From Myxococcota bacterium (lineage in GTDB: Bacteria; Myxococcota_A; UBA9160; SZUA-336), in the NCBI GenBank assembly GCA_035498015.1, contig DATKAO010000223.1, positions 1 through 45,560 on the forward strand: 45,560 nucleotides of DNA. The letters run 5' to 3'. The notes below the pieces were generated by a model that did not search any database, had not been told where the DNA came from, and saw only the letters and a program-made list of their open reading frames with translations. The translations under genes were made by a program, and so were the position numbers. This document shows, in pieces, positions 32,292-40,645 of this stretch (positions are counted from its first letter, which is position 1; every line of letters begins with the position of its first letter).

Positions 32292-33128
32292 ATGACTCGC
32301 GCGCTCGCGCTTCGCGTGGCGGCCGCCGCAGCGCTCCTGAACCTCGCGCTGGGGGGCTTGGTGGGCTGGTGGCTGTACCGCTTCGCGCCCTGGGTGCCGA
32401 TCGCGGGCTCGGCGGGCGCGATCGCCGACACGTTGATCTCCGCGTTCCTGATCGCGTTCTGCGCCTGGTGGCTGGTCGCGCCGTCGGTCGAGCACCAGGT
32501 GACTCAGGGCCTCGTGCCCGCGCGCATCGACCCGCCCGCGAGCCCGCTCGGGCGCTTCGCGCGCCTGCGCCCGGTGCTGCGCGCGCTCGTGTGCGGGGCC
32601 GCGTGCGCGCTCGCGCTGGGCGCACCGGCGGCGCTCGCGCTCGCACTGACTGCGCCGGCCGCCCTCTCCTTGGCCGCGTTCCTGGCCTGGAAGGCGGCGT
32701 TCGCGGCCGTGGCGGGCGGCATGGTCACGCCGCTCATCGCGTGGGCCTCAGAGACCGCGCAGCCGGGGCTCGTGAAGGCGGTGCCGCGCTTTCCGGTGCT
32801 CGACCTCGCCGCGGCGCTCGAGTTCTACGAGAAGCAGCTCGGCTTCCAGCGCCTGTTCCTGTTTCCCGACTACGCCGGGGTCGCGCGCTCGGGCTTCGAG
32901 CTGCACCTGTTCGTGGTGAGCGACCCGGCGTTGCCGCTGTGGACCAGCTGCCGCGTGAACGTGCGCGGCCTGGACGCGCTGTACCAGGAGTATCTGCGCG
33001 CCGGCGTGGTGCACGCGAGCGGGCGGCTCGAGCACCGGCCCTGGGGCTTCCGCGAGTTCACCGCGGTCGACCTGTTCGGGAACGCGCTGGTGTTCGCCGA
33101 GTGGTTCGGGGCCGGCCCCGCCCGCTGA
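32292..33128 (+). CDS. Membrane protein fused to a C-terminal VOC domain
   Basis: The 278-residue protein is a fusion. Residues 1-160 are hydrophobic with about four membrane helices (ALRVAAAAALLNLALGGLVG, IADTLISAFLIAFCAWWLVA, VLRALVCGAACALALGAPAA, LSLAAFLAWKAAFAAVAGGM). This half resembles small stand-alone membrane proteins of unknown function. Residues 164-278 are a bleomycin-resistance-like VOC domain (AVPRFPVLDLAAALEFYEKQ, GFELHLFVVSD, FREFTAVDLFGNALVFAEWF). The frame is continuous, with no stop between the halves. The VOC domain would face the cytosol if the helix number is even. A drug-binding or sensing role is possible; nothing shows it directly. Confidence 0.82.
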   Translation: MTRALALRVAAAAALLNLALGGLVGWWLYRFAPWVPIAGSAGAIADTLISAFLIAFCAWWLVAPSVEHQVTQGLVPARIDPPASPLGRFARLRPVLRALVCGAACALALGAPAALALALTAPAALSLAAFLAWKAAFAAVAGGMVTPLIAWASETAQPGLVKAVPRFPVLDLAAALEFYEKQLGFQRLFLFPDYAGVARSGFELHLFVVSDPALPLWTSCRVNVRGLDALYQEYLRAGVVHASGRLEHRPWGFREFTAVDLFGNALVFAEWFGAGPAR

Positions 33129-33142
33129 AATCGGCCAGGCTG

Positions 33143-33159
33143 CAGCGCCCGAGGCGCTG
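33143..33159 (+). repeat. Stem-loop CAGCGCC-CGA-GGCGCTG
   Basis: This perfect 7-bp stem with a 3-nt loop lies 14 nt after the stop of the membrane-VOC gene. No T-tract follows, so it is not a classical intrinsic terminator, but it may end or stabilise the upstream mRNA. Confidence 0.4.
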
Positions 33160-33176
33160 AGACGCGCGCAGAGCTC

Positions 33177-33197
33177 GCGCCGTCGTTCGCACGGCGC
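33177..33197 (+). repeat. Stem-loop GCGCCGT-N7-ACGGCGC before the ABC transporter
   Basis: This perfect 7-bp inverted repeat with a 7-nt loop ends 22 nt before ATG 33220 of the ABC transporter ATPase. It is a candidate operator or 5' leader hairpin. I see no good -10 box in the 91-bp gap. Confidence 0.38.
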
Positions 33198-33219
33198 TTG
33201 CAGTCGCGCGGAGTCACGC

Positions 33220-33954
33220 ATGACCACCACTCCGTGCGGAGGCGAGTCACCGCCGGCCGTCCAAGCCGTGGACGTTGCCATGGTCTACGGCCGCGGGCCG
33301 TCGGCGGTGACTGCGCTGCACGGGCTCTGCCTGCGCGTGCCGCGCGGGCAGTTCGTGATCGTGCGCGGCAAGAGCGGGAGCGGAAAGACCACGCTCCTGC
33401 AGCTGCTGTCGGGCCTGCGCCGGCCGACCGCGGGGCGCATCCGGGTGGGCGGCGTCGAGCTGCAGGGACTCAGCGAGGCCGACTCCGCGCGTTTCCGCCG
33501 CCGGCACATCGGCCTCGTGTACCAGTTCTTCAATCTCGTGCCCACGCTCTCGGTCGAGCACAACATCGCGCTGCCGCTGCTCATGGACGGGCAGCACATC
33601 CGCGCGCTGCGCAGCCGCGTCGAGGCGCTGGCGGCACGGCTGGGAATCGCCGGCTTCGGCGCGCGCGACACCACGCAGCTCTCGGGCGGGCAGATGCAGC
33701 GGGTCGCGATCGCGCGCGCGATCATCGCCGAGCCGGTGATCGTGCTGGCCGACGAGCCCACCGGCAACCTCGACCACGAGACCGGCCGGGCCGTGCTGCG
33801 GCTGTTCCGCGAGCTGTGCGACGAGCGCGGGACGACGCTCTTGATGATGACCCACGACGCCGAGGCCGCGGCCTGGGCCGACCGGGTGATCGCCTTGCGC
33901 GACGGCGCAATCCAGGAGGACAGCGGCGGCGAGTCACTCGCCGCTGCGAGCTAG
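33220..33954 (+). CDS. ABC transporter ATP-binding protein (LolD/MacB type)
   Basis: The 244-residue ATPase has Walker A GKSGSGKTT, the Q-loop at LVYQFFNLVPTLSVEHN, the signature LSGGQMQRVAIARA, Walker B VIVLADEPTGNLD and the H-loop MMTHDAEAA. The wording FNLVPTLSVEHN and DEPTGNLD is that of the LolD/MacB/FtsE group, which works with FtsX-like permeases to move lipoproteins, lipids or peptides outward from the inner membrane rather than import nutrients. It is 3 nt upstream of its permease gene. Confidence 0.95.
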   Translation: MTTTPCGGESPPAVQAVDVAMVYGRGPSAVTALHGLCLRVPRGQFVIVRGKSGSGKTTLLQLLSGLRRPTAGRIRVGGVELQGLSEADSARFRRRHIGLVYQFFNLVPTLSVEHNIALPLLMDGQHIRALRSRVEALAARLGIAGFGARDTTQLSGGQMQRVAIARAIIAEPVIVLADEPTGNLDHETGRAVLRLFRELCDERGTTLLMMTHDAEAAAWADRVIALRDGAIQEDSGGESLAAAS

Positions 33955-33957
33955 GCC

Positions 33958-36519
33958 GTGATCGCCCGCAATGCGCGCTGGCCGCTCGGGGCGCTGCTCG
34001 GCTGGAACGCCGCGCTGGGCGAGAACCGGGTGTTCGCGGCGGTCACCGTGCTGTCGATCGCCGCCAGCGTGGCGCTCGCGACCGGCCTCGAGCTGAGCTC
34101 GCGCGCCGTGCAGAGACTCGCCGACCACACCGCCGAGTCACTCGCCGGCGCGGCGCAGCTCGAGCTCGTGGCGGGGCGCGTCGGCATGCCCGAGGCACTG
34201 GTCGACCAGGTGCGCACGCTGCCCGGCGTCGCCTCGGCTTCGCCGCTCGTCGAAGCGGCGCTCGAGCTCGAGGCGCTGCGCGCGCCGCTCTGGGTGCTGG
34301 GCGTCGACCTGCTCGAGGAGCGCCCGCCGCGCGCGCTCGATCTGCGCGCGCGCGGCATCGAGGTGCCCGACCCGTTGAAGCTCCTGGCGCGCGCGGACGC
34401 AGTGCTGATCTCGGAGCGCGTCGCCGCGAAGACGGGCATCGGCTTCGACCAGTCACTGGCCGTGCGCACGCCGCGCGGCGCGAGCGCGCTGCACGTGGAG
34501 GGCCTGCTCGCCGACCGCGGCCTCGCGCGCGCCTTCGGCGGCCAGGTCGCGGTGATGGACCTGTACGCGCTGCAGGCGCTGGTGGGCCGCGAGGGCTTCG
34601 TGGACCGGATCGACGTCGTGCCCAGAGCGGGCGCCGACCTCTCGTCGCTGCAGAGCGAGATCGAGCGGCGCGTCGGCGGCCAGGCGACGGTCCGGCGCAC
34701 CGGGCTGCGGCTCTCCTCGGTCGACCAGGCGGTCGCCGCGCTGCGCGCCGTGCTGCTCGCCGTGGCCTCGATCGGGGCCGTGGTCGCGGGGCTGCTCTGC
34801 TACGCGGCCATGTCGAGCGCGGTCGAGCGCCGGCTGCACGAGTTCGCGGTGCTGCGTTCGACCGGCTTCTCGGCGCGCGACGTGGCGCGCTTCATCGCGC
34901 TCGACTCACTGGCGTTCTCGGCGCTCGGCACGGGGCTCGGCTTCGCTGCCGGCTGTGTGCTCGCGCGCGTGTTCATGCCGACCGTGGCGCAGGTCTCGGA
35001 GTTCTTCGGCCGGGGCTCGCCACCCGAGTCCGAAGTGAGCGTGTCGCTCGCCACGGTCGGGCTCGCGCTCGCGACCGGCGTGTTCACGACCCTCTGTGGC
35101 GCGATCGGGCCGGCCCGGCTCGCCACCCGGCGCTGGCTGCTCGAGGAGGCGCGCCGGGAGCCCGGGGAGCCGACCGTGCGCGCAGGCGCCCTGCGCCGGG
35201 CGGCCCTGCCGCTCGCGGGGGCCGTGGCGCTGGCCGGCTGCGCAGTCACTCCGGGTCTCTCGGCGCAGCTGCGGCTCCTGCTCGAGCTTGCGCTCGGCGC
35301 CGCGCTCGCGGCGAGCGCGGTGACTCCGGCGCTCGCGGGCGTGGCGCGGGCGCGCGCCGCGCTCGGCCGTCTCATCCCGGGCGTGGGTCACCTGATCGGC
35401 ACGGGGCTCGCGGCGCGGCCGCGCGGCACGGCGCTGGCGGTCGCGGCCATCTGCGCGCTGGTGGGTTTCGAGGCCGCCATGATCAACCTGGCCGCCAGCT
35501 TCCGCGAGACCCTGTCGACCATCGCGCGCTCGAGATACCCCGACGCCACCCTGGTGAGCTCGGTGCCGCCCTGGGACGCGGTCGTGAATCCGGGGGTCCT
35601 GCCCGACGTGGTCGAGACCATCCGGCACACGCCGGGAGTCACCGATCTGGCCGAGGCCATCGCCGCGTCGGTGCTGGTGCGCGGCGAAGAGGTGACCGTG
35701 TTCGGTTACCACACGCGGGTCGCGTTCGCGCACCGGGCGCCCGCGGAACGCGCGCGATACCGGGCGGCGTTCGAGGCGCTGGCGCGCGGTGAGCTCGCGG
35801 TCTCCTACGCGTTCGCGCGTCACTTCGCGCTCGGCACGGGAGACACGCTCGAGCTCCACACGCCGCGCGGGCTGGCGCGCTTCCGCATCGGCGGCGAGCT
35901 GCCGGGCATGGACGGCCCCTCCGGCCTGATCTTTGCCGACCTCGACACCTTCGACCGCTGGTTCCCGCGCGTGGCCGACGACAGCCTGCGCTTGTGGACC
36001 GCCGGCGACCCCGAGCCCGTGATCGCGGCCATCCGCGCGGCGACGCGCGAGCGCCAGTCACTCTTCTTCACCTCGAGCACCGACCTGCAGGCCGGCGCCG
36101 AGGCGTTCGCCCACCGCTACGACGCGCTGCTGTTCGGCGTGGCCGCGCTGTCGCTCGTGCTGGGCGGCGTGGCGATCGCCAACTTGCTGCTGGGCGTCGT
36201 GACGGCGCGCCGGCGCGAGCTGGTGCTCCTCCGCACGGCGGGCGCCGCGCCGAACCAGCTGGCCGCACTGGTGCTCGGCGACGCGCTCTTGATCGCCGCC
36301 GGGTCACTCGCCGCAGGCTTCGCGCTCGGGCTGCTCGCGTCGGGGCCCATGCTCGAAGTCATGGGCGACCAGTTCGGCTTGATCGCCGAGTCGCACCTCG
36401 ACCTGCCGCGCTGGAGCGCGCTCGCGGCGCTGGTGCTCGGCTCGGTGCTCCTGTCGGCGCTCTACCCCGCGCTGCTGGCGCGGCGCACGCAGACGCTCGA
36501 GGTGAGCTCGTTCGGGTAG
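33958..36519 (+). CDS. ABC transporter permease, FtsX/MacB-like, double-domain
   Basis: The 853-residue membrane protein contains two FtsX-type modules. An N-terminal helix (VFAAVTVLSIAASVALATGL) is followed by a periplasmic region to about 255, then helices near 260-390 (VLLAVASIGAVVAGLLCYAA). Central helices lie at about 415-520, a second periplasmic region follows, and the final FtsX helices are at about 725-845 (LLFGVAALSLVLGGVAIANL, NLLLGVVTARRRELVLLRTA). Such fused permeases act with a LolD-type ATPase in export. GTG 33958 is 3 nt after the ATPase stop. The cargo is unknown; there is no membrane-fusion protein or outer-membrane channel gene adjacent. Confidence 0.9.
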   Translation: MIARNARWPLGALLGWNAALGENRVFAAVTVLSIAASVALATGLELSSRAVQRLADHTAESLAGAAQLELVAGRVGMPEALVDQVRTLPGVASASPLVEAALELEALRAPLWVLGVDLLEERPPRALDLRARGIEVPDPLKLLARADAVLISERVAAKTGIGFDQSLAVRTPRGASALHVEGLLADRGLARAFGGQVAVMDLYALQALVGREGFVDRIDVVPRAGADLSSLQSEIERRVGGQATVRRTGLRLSSVDQAVAALRAVLLAVASIGAVVAGLLCYAAMSSAVERRLHEFAVLRSTGFSARDVARFIALDSLAFSALGTGLGFAAGCVLARVFMPTVAQVSEFFGRGSPPESEVSVSLATVGLALATGVFTTLCGAIGPARLATRRWLLEEARREPGEPTVRAGALRRAALPLAGAVALAGCAVTPGLSAQLRLLLELALGAALAASAVTPALAGVARARAALGRLIPGVGHLIGTGLAARPRGTALAVAAICALVGFEAAMINLAASFRETLSTIARSRYPDATLVSSVPPWDAVVNPGVLPDVVETIRHTPGVTDLAEAIAASVLVRGEEVTVFGYHTRVAFAHRAPAERARYRAAFEALARGELAVSYAFARHFALGTGDTLELHTPRGLARFRIGGELPGMDGPSGLIFADLDTFDRWFPRVADDSLRLWTAGDPEPVIAAIRAATRERQSLFFTSSTDLQAGAEAFAHRYDALLFGVAALSLVLGGVAIANLLLGVVTARRRELVLLRTAGAAPNQLAALVLGDALLIAAGSLAAGFALGLLASGPMLEVMGDQFGLIAESHLDLPRWSALAALVLGSVLLSALYPALLARRTQTLEVSSFG

Positions 36520-36525
36520 CATAAT
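36520..36525 (+). promoter_or_regulatory. Candidate -10 box CATAAT, 6 nt before ATG 36532
   Basis: CATAAT matches five of six consensus bases and overlaps the end of the permease gene's stop codon. Six bases (GAGCCC) then lead to ATG, so the dioxygenase probably has its own leaderless mRNA. Confidence 0.48.
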
Positions 36526-36531
36526 GAGCCC

Positions 36532-37386
36532 ATGCAGAAGCTCCCGATCCGCACGCTCACCCCCACGATCGGGGCGGTGGTCGAAGGCGTCGACCTGTCG
36601 AAGCCGCTCGCGCACGAGGAGATCGCCGAGATCCGCGCTGCGCTGCTCGCGCACAAGGTGATCTTCTTCGAGGACCAGGAGCTCACGCCGGTGGAGCAGC
36701 GGAACTTCGCCGCGCGCTTCGGCGACCTGCACACGCACCCGCTCTACCCGGGCGTGCCCGAGGCGCCCGAGCTCTTCATCCTCGACAACCACGCTGGCAA
36801 CCCGACCGACAACGACGCCTGGCACACCGACGTGACCTTCATCGAGACCCCGCCGCTCGGCGCGGTGCTGTACGCGAAGCTCCTGCCGCCCGACGGCGGT
36901 GACACGATCTGGTCGAACATGCAGGCGGCGTTCGAGGGCTTGTCCCGCCCGTTCGCCGACTTCCTGCGCCAGCTCGATGCCGTGCACGACTTCGCGCGCG
37001 GCTTCCCGGCGCGCGGCACGGTGGCGAAGGGCGCGGGCGCCGAGAGACACGCCAAGGCCGTGGAGGAGCACCCGCCGGTGGTGCACCCCGTGGTGCGCAC
37101 GCACCCGGAGACCGGAGCCGACGGCCTGTTCGTGAACTTCGGCTTCACCGAGAAGATCGTGGGGCTGCGCCGCAAAGAGAGCGATGCGCTCTTGCACATG
37201 CTGTTCGAGCACGTGACCAAGCCCGAGTATCTCGTGCGCTGGAAGTGGAAGCCGAACGCGGTGGCGTTCTGGGACAACCGAGTCACCCAGCACTACGCCG
37301 TGAACGACTACCTGCCGCAGCGGCGCGTGATGCACCGCGCGACCATCCTCGGGGACCGGCCCTTCCAGCGCTCGCGGCGCGTGTAA
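36532..37386 (+). CDS. TauD/TfdA-family Fe(II)/2-oxoglutarate dioxygenase
   Basis: The 284-residue enzyme has the TauD facial triad H98-x-D100 (AWHTDVTF) and H254 (WDNRVTQHYAVNDY), with R269 (RRVMHRATI) for 2-oxoglutarate. GAVVEGVDLSKPL near the start and FARRFGDLH-like FAARFGDLHTHPL are family landmarks. It couples 2-oxoglutarate decarboxylation to hydroxylation, often of a sulfonate, a phenoxyacid or an amino-acid derivative. No sulfonate transporter is linked, so taurine is not assured as substrate. It stands alone behind the ABC exporter with its own likely promoter. Confidence 0.92.
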   Translation: MQKLPIRTLTPTIGAVVEGVDLSKPLAHEEIAEIRAALLAHKVIFFEDQELTPVEQRNFAARFGDLHTHPLYPGVPEAPELFILDNHAGNPTDNDAWHTDVTFIETPPLGAVLYAKLLPPDGGDTIWSNMQAAFEGLSRPFADFLRQLDAVHDFARGFPARGTVAKGAGAERHAKAVEEHPPVVHPVVRTHPETGADGLFVNFGFTEKIVGLRRKESDALLHMLFEHVTKPEYLVRWKWKPNAVAFWDNRVTQHYAVNDYLPQRRVMHRATILGDRPFQRSRRV

Positions 37387-37416
37387 CGCGCGGCCGCGCA
37401 GCCCGACTCCCCCGGC

Positions 37417-38847
37417 ATGTCGAGCCGGGAAGCCGTCGCTGCCTTCGTCGCGGTGCTCGGGGTCGCCGCCTGGGCGTTCGGGTCCGAGCCCGACCTGGGC
37501 GGGCTCTACAGCCGCGCCGCCGAATTCGACGATGCGACCCGCAATCCCGTGATCGTGATTCCCGGCGTGCTCGGGTCGAAGCTTGTGGACCGCGAGACCG
37601 GCCGCACGGCGTGGGGCGCGTTCTCGGGCGAGTACGCCGATCCCGAGACCCCGGAAGGCGCGCGCGCGATCGCACTGCCCATGGCCGAGGGCCGGCCGCT
37701 GGCCGAGCTGCGCGACTCGGTGACTCCCGACGGTGTGCTCGACAGCGTGCGCATCCGGCTGTTCTGCGTGCCGCTCGAGAGCCAGGCGTACGTGTACATC
37801 CTGAAGGCGCTCGGCGTGGGCGGCTACCGCGACGAGCAGCTCGGGCGCGGCGGCAGCGTCGTGTACCGCCCGGGTCACTTCACCTGCTTCCAATTCCCCT
37901 ATGACTGGCGGCGCGACAACGCCGAGAACGCGCGCCATCTCGGCGAGTTCATCCGAGAGAAGCGCGCCTACGTGCAGGCGGAGCTGCTGCGCCGCTACGG
38001 GCTCCGCCGCGACGACCTCAAGTTCGACGTGATCGCGCACTCCATGGGCGGTCTGCTCCTGCGCTACTACCTCGAGTACGGCGGCGAGCCGCTGCCCGCG
38101 GACGGGTCTCTGCCGCGAGTCAGCTGGGCGGGCGCCGAGAACGTGGCGCGCGCGGTGTTCGTGGCGACGCCGAACGCCGGCTCGGTCGAGGCGCTGTCGA
38201 ACCTGGTCGAGGGCGTCCGCTTCTCCTGGCTGCTGCCCAAATACGACCCCGCGGTGATCGGCACGTTCCCGTCGCTGTACCAGCTCCTGCCGCGTGCGAG
38301 ACACGCGGCGCTGCTCGGGCCGGACGGAGCGCCGCTCGACCCTCTGGAGCTCGCGACCTGGGAGCGCTTCGGCTGGGGGCTGGCCGGGCCGGAGGCCGAT
38401 GCCGAGCTCGCCGTGCTCCTGCCGGAAGTGACCGACCCCGCCGAGCGCCGGCGCATCGCGCGCGACCACCTGGCCAAGTCACTCGCGCGCGCGCGCCAGC
38501 TGCACGCGGCCCTCGACGTGCCGACCGTGCCGCCGCCCGGGCTCACGCTGCACCTGTTCGCGGGCGATGCCGAGGCGACGCCCGCGGTGCTGACCGCCGA
38601 TGCGCAGGGGCACCTGCGAGTCACCGCCACCGCGCCTGGCGACGGCACCGTGCTGCGCACCAGCGCGCTCATGGACGAACGCCAGACCGGCGGCGACTGG
38701 CGCCCGGGCGTGGTGTCGCCGATCGCGTGGAGCGAAGTCACTTTCCTGTTCGCGGACCACCTGGCGCTGACCCGCGATCCCGCCTTCACCGACAACATCC
38801 TGTACCGCCTGCTCGAGTCGCCGCGGCCGGAGCATGCCCGAATGTGA
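37417..38847 (+). CDS. Secreted lecithin:cholesterol acyltransferase-like lipase
   Basis: The 476-residue protein has a signal peptide (EAVAAFVAVLGVAAWAFG) and an LCAT-type alpha/beta-hydrolase fold. It has VIVIPGVLGSKL (45-56), FQFPYDWRRDN (158-168), and the nucleophile S209 in IAHSMGGLLLRYYLEY. VFVATPNAGSVEAL follows, with candidate Asp and His further on (LFAGDAEATP, FADHLALT). The family transfers or releases fatty acyl groups from phospholipids or sterols, outside the cytosol. No strong Shine-Dalgarno site precedes ATG 37417. Together with CYP51 in the same region it is a hint, not proof, of sterol or lipid handling. Confidence 0.85.
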   Translation: MSSREAVAAFVAVLGVAAWAFGSEPDLGGLYSRAAEFDDATRNPVIVIPGVLGSKLVDRETGRTAWGAFSGEYADPETPEGARAIALPMAEGRPLAELRDSVTPDGVLDSVRIRLFCVPLESQAYVYILKALGVGGYRDEQLGRGGSVVYRPGHFTCFQFPYDWRRDNAENARHLGEFIREKRAYVQAELLRRYGLRRDDLKFDVIAHSMGGLLLRYYLEYGGEPLPADGSLPRVSWAGAENVARAVFVATPNAGSVEALSNLVEGVRFSWLLPKYDPAVIGTFPSLYQLLPRARHAALLGPDGAPLDPLELATWERFGWGLAGPEADAELAVLLPEVTDPAERRRIARDHLAKSLARARQLHAALDVPTVPPPGLTLHLFAGDAEATPAVLTADAQGHLRVTATAPGDGTVLRTSALMDERQTGGDWRPGVVSPIAWSEVTFLFADHLALTRDPAFTDNILYRLLESPRPEHARM

Positions 38848-38856
38848 CCGAACGGC

Positions 38857-38884
38857 TTGACAGGCTCGTGTGCCCCCGGATACT
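38857..38884 (+). promoter_or_regulatory. Sigma-70-like promoter TTGACA-N16-GATACT
   Basis: A perfect -35 box TTGACA (38857-38862) and GATACT (38879-38884) are separated by 16 nt, directly after the LCAT-like gene. Transcription would start near 38891, leaving a leader of about 18 nt that holds GGAGG ahead of GTG 38908. It is the only consensus -35 I notice in the window. Confidence 0.6.
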
Positions 38885-38907
38885 CCGCGGGTGGAGGACG
38901 TCCTGTC

Positions 38908-39450
38908 GTGAGAAGCGCCGCGGCGATCTCGTTCTTCATCCTCGGCCTGACCGCGGCGGCTGCGCGCGGCGACTGGGAGGCCAGCGCGAAGATCTCCTGC
39001 TTCGCGAGCGACACGAAAGCGCTCTCGAAGGCCAGGACCGGGAACGACGAGCTGGTGGCGATGTGTCTCGACGTCGACCCGTCGGACCCGAGCCTCGCCG
39101 GCTACGCGCTGGTGCTCGGGACCGACCCGCGCGAGCTGCGCGTGCTGCGGCGCTGCGACTCGCAGCTCGTGTGCGTGATCTCGAGCGAGCTCGGCTGCAC
39201 GCTCGCCGGCCCGATGAACGACAAGGGCTTCAAGCGCAAGGGTATCTGCGTGCATCACCTGCAGCCCGTGGGCGTGCACGACCTGAACGGCTCCTTCCTG
39301 TGCAACGAGAACGACAAGTACACCGTCGAGCCCAACCGCTACACCTACAAGGCGTCGTGCAGCGGTGAGTTCGCGCGCGACGGCGCCCCGTGCACGATCC
39401 AGCTCAAGACGGGCCACGAGTTCGAGGAGAGCGGTGCCTGCCCGCAGTGA
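38908..39450 (+). CDS. Cysteine-rich secreted protein of unknown function
   Basis: The 180-residue protein begins with a signal peptide (RSAAAISFFILGLTAAAARG) and has a mature region with ten or more cysteines (ISCFASD, MCLDVDP, RRCDSQLVCV, LGCTLAG, GICVHH, FLCNEND, ASCSGE, PCTIQ, GACPQ), suggesting several disulfide bonds and an extracytoplasmic location. I recognise no family. GTG 38908 has GGAGG upstream and a consensus promoter behind it; an in-frame TTG at 38857 is actually part of the -35 box. Its last 17 nt overlap the DNA-repair fusion gene. Confidence 0.75.
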   Translation: MRSAAAISFFILGLTAAAARGDWEASAKISCFASDTKALSKARTGNDELVAMCLDVDPSDPSLAGYALVLGTDPRELRVLRRCDSQLVCVISSELGCTLAGPMNDKGFKRKGICVHHLQPVGVHDLNGSFLCNENDKYTVEPNRYTYKASCSGEFARDGAPCTIQLKTGHEFEESGACPQ

Positions 39451-40636
39451 GTCGCAGACCGGGTCCGGCGTCGCGCTCTTCGATACTCCGCTCGGCCGCT
39501 GCGCGGTCGCGTGGACCCCGCGCGGGATCGCCGCCGTGCAGCTCCCCGAGGGGCGGGACACGGCCACGCGGGCGCGTGCGGCCGCGCGCGTGCCGGGCGC
39601 GGCGGAGTCGGTGCCGCCGCGCGGCGTGCAGCGGGTGATCGACGAGATCACCCTGCTCCTCTCGGGCCAGGCCCGCGCGCTGGCCGAGGTCGCGCTCGAC
39701 CTCGAAGGCGTGACTCCCTTCGCGCGCAGGGTGTACGAGGCGGCGCGCGCGCTGCCGCCCGGTGCCACCAGCACGTACGGCGAGCTCGCGCAGCGCATCG
39801 GCGAGCCGAGCAAGGCGCGCGCGGTCGGCCAGGCGCTGGGACGCAACCCCTTCGCGGTGGTCGTGCCCTGTCACCGTGTGCTCGGCGCCGGCGGCCGGCT
39901 GGGCGGCTTCTCCGCCAACGGCGGAGTGACCGCGAAGCAGCGTCTGCTCGTGCTCGAGTCTGCCCACGCACCGCGCGACGCGGCGGCCTGCGAGGGCGAC
40001 GGCCAGATCGCCTTCGACGCTCGCAGCGCCGTGCGCCGGCTGCGCGCCGCCGACCCGGCACTCGCGCGGCTGATCGACCGCGTGGGCCCCTTCGAGCTCG
40101 AGCTGCGGCGCGCGTCGAGCGTGTTCGCCATGCTGGCCGAGGCGATCGTCTACCAGCAGCTCAACGGCCGCGCCGCGGCCACGATCTACGCGCGCGTGTG
40201 CGCGCTCTTCCCCGGCGCGCACCGCGGGTTCACGCCGCAGCAGATCTTGCGCGCGTCCGACGCGAAGCTGCGTGGCGCGGGTCTCTCGCGCGCGAAGACA
40301 CTCGCGCTGCGCGACCTGGCCCGGCGCGCGGCAAAGCACGAGCTGCCGGGGCTTGCCGAGGCGCGCGAGCTCGACGACGCAGTGCTGATCGAGCGACTCA
40401 CCGAAGTGCGCGGGATCGGCCGCTGGACGGTCGAGATGCTGCTGATCTTCCGGCTGGGGCGGCCCGACGTTCTGCCCGTCGACGACTTTGGCGTGCGCAA
40501 GGGCTACGCGCTGGCGTTCGGCAAACGCTCTCTGCCCAAGCCGCGCGAGCTCGCGCGCCTCGGCCAGCGCTGGGCGCCCTACCGCACCGTCGCGGCCTGG
40601 TATCTGTGGCGCGCCGCCGCGCTCCAGCCGCGCTAG
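39434..40636 (+). CDS. Fusion of O6-alkylguanine-DNA alkyltransferase (Ogt) and AlkA-type 3-methyladenine glycosylase
   Basis: The 400-residue protein joins two alkylation-repair activities. Residues 10-170 are an Ogt/MGMT domain with PCHRV (acceptor C146), the recognition helix region STYGELAQRIGEPSKARAVG and GRNPFAVVVP. Residues 190-400 are a helix-hairpin-helix glycosylase: AEAIVYQQLNGRAAATIYAR, the hairpin LTEVRGIGRWTVEMLL and the catalytic aspartate in PVDDFGVRKGY (D350/D351). Direct reversal of O6-methylguanine and base excision of N3-methyladenine would thus be coupled in one cytosolic protein. GTG 39434 follows GAGGAGAGC; the family start makes earlier in-frame codons unlikely. It overlaps the secreted protein gene by 17 nt. 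Confidence 0.9.
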   Translation: MPARSESQTGSGVALFDTPLGRCAVAWTPRGIAAVQLPEGRDTATRARAAARVPGAAESVPPRGVQRVIDEITLLLSGQARALAEVALDLEGVTPFARRVYEAARALPPGATSTYGELAQRIGEPSKARAVGQALGRNPFAVVVPCHRVLGAGGRLGGFSANGGVTAKQRLLVLESAHAPRDAAACEGDGQIAFDARSAVRRLRAADPALARLIDRVGPFELELRRASSVFAMLAEAIVYQQLNGRAAATIYARVCALFPGAHRGFTPQQILRASDAKLRGAGLSRAKTLALRDLARRAAKHELPGLAEARELDDAVLIERLTEVRGIGRWTVEMLLIFRLGRPDVLPVDDFGVRKGYALAFGKRSLPKPRELARLGQRWAPYRTVAAWYLWRAAALQPR

Positions 40637-40639
40637 AAT
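40634..40639 (+). promoter_or_regulatory. Candidate -10 box TAGAAT overlapping the Ogt-AlkA stop
   Basis: TAGAAT begins with the TAG stop of the repair gene and is followed by six bases (CTGGAG) and ATG 40646 of the AraC gene. A leaderless transcript is likely, although GGAG lies too close to serve as a normal ribosome site. Confidence 0.45.
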
Positions 40640-40645
40640 CTGGAG

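Noticed and set aside
33143-33197. Rho-independent terminator or small RNA between the membrane-VOC gene and the ABC transporter
   Set aside because: The two stem-loops are perfect but short and no T-run follows either, so I list them only as inverted repeats.
33198-35792. A long plus-strand frame overlapping the ABC transporter genes
   Set aside because: Its translation is Arg/Gly/Ala-rich without motifs, while the overlapping frames give an ATPase and a permease.
38857-38907. TTG start for the cysteine-rich secreted protein
   Set aside because: That TTG is the first half of a TTGACA -35 box, and the signal peptide starts properly at GTG 38908, which has GGAGG upstream.
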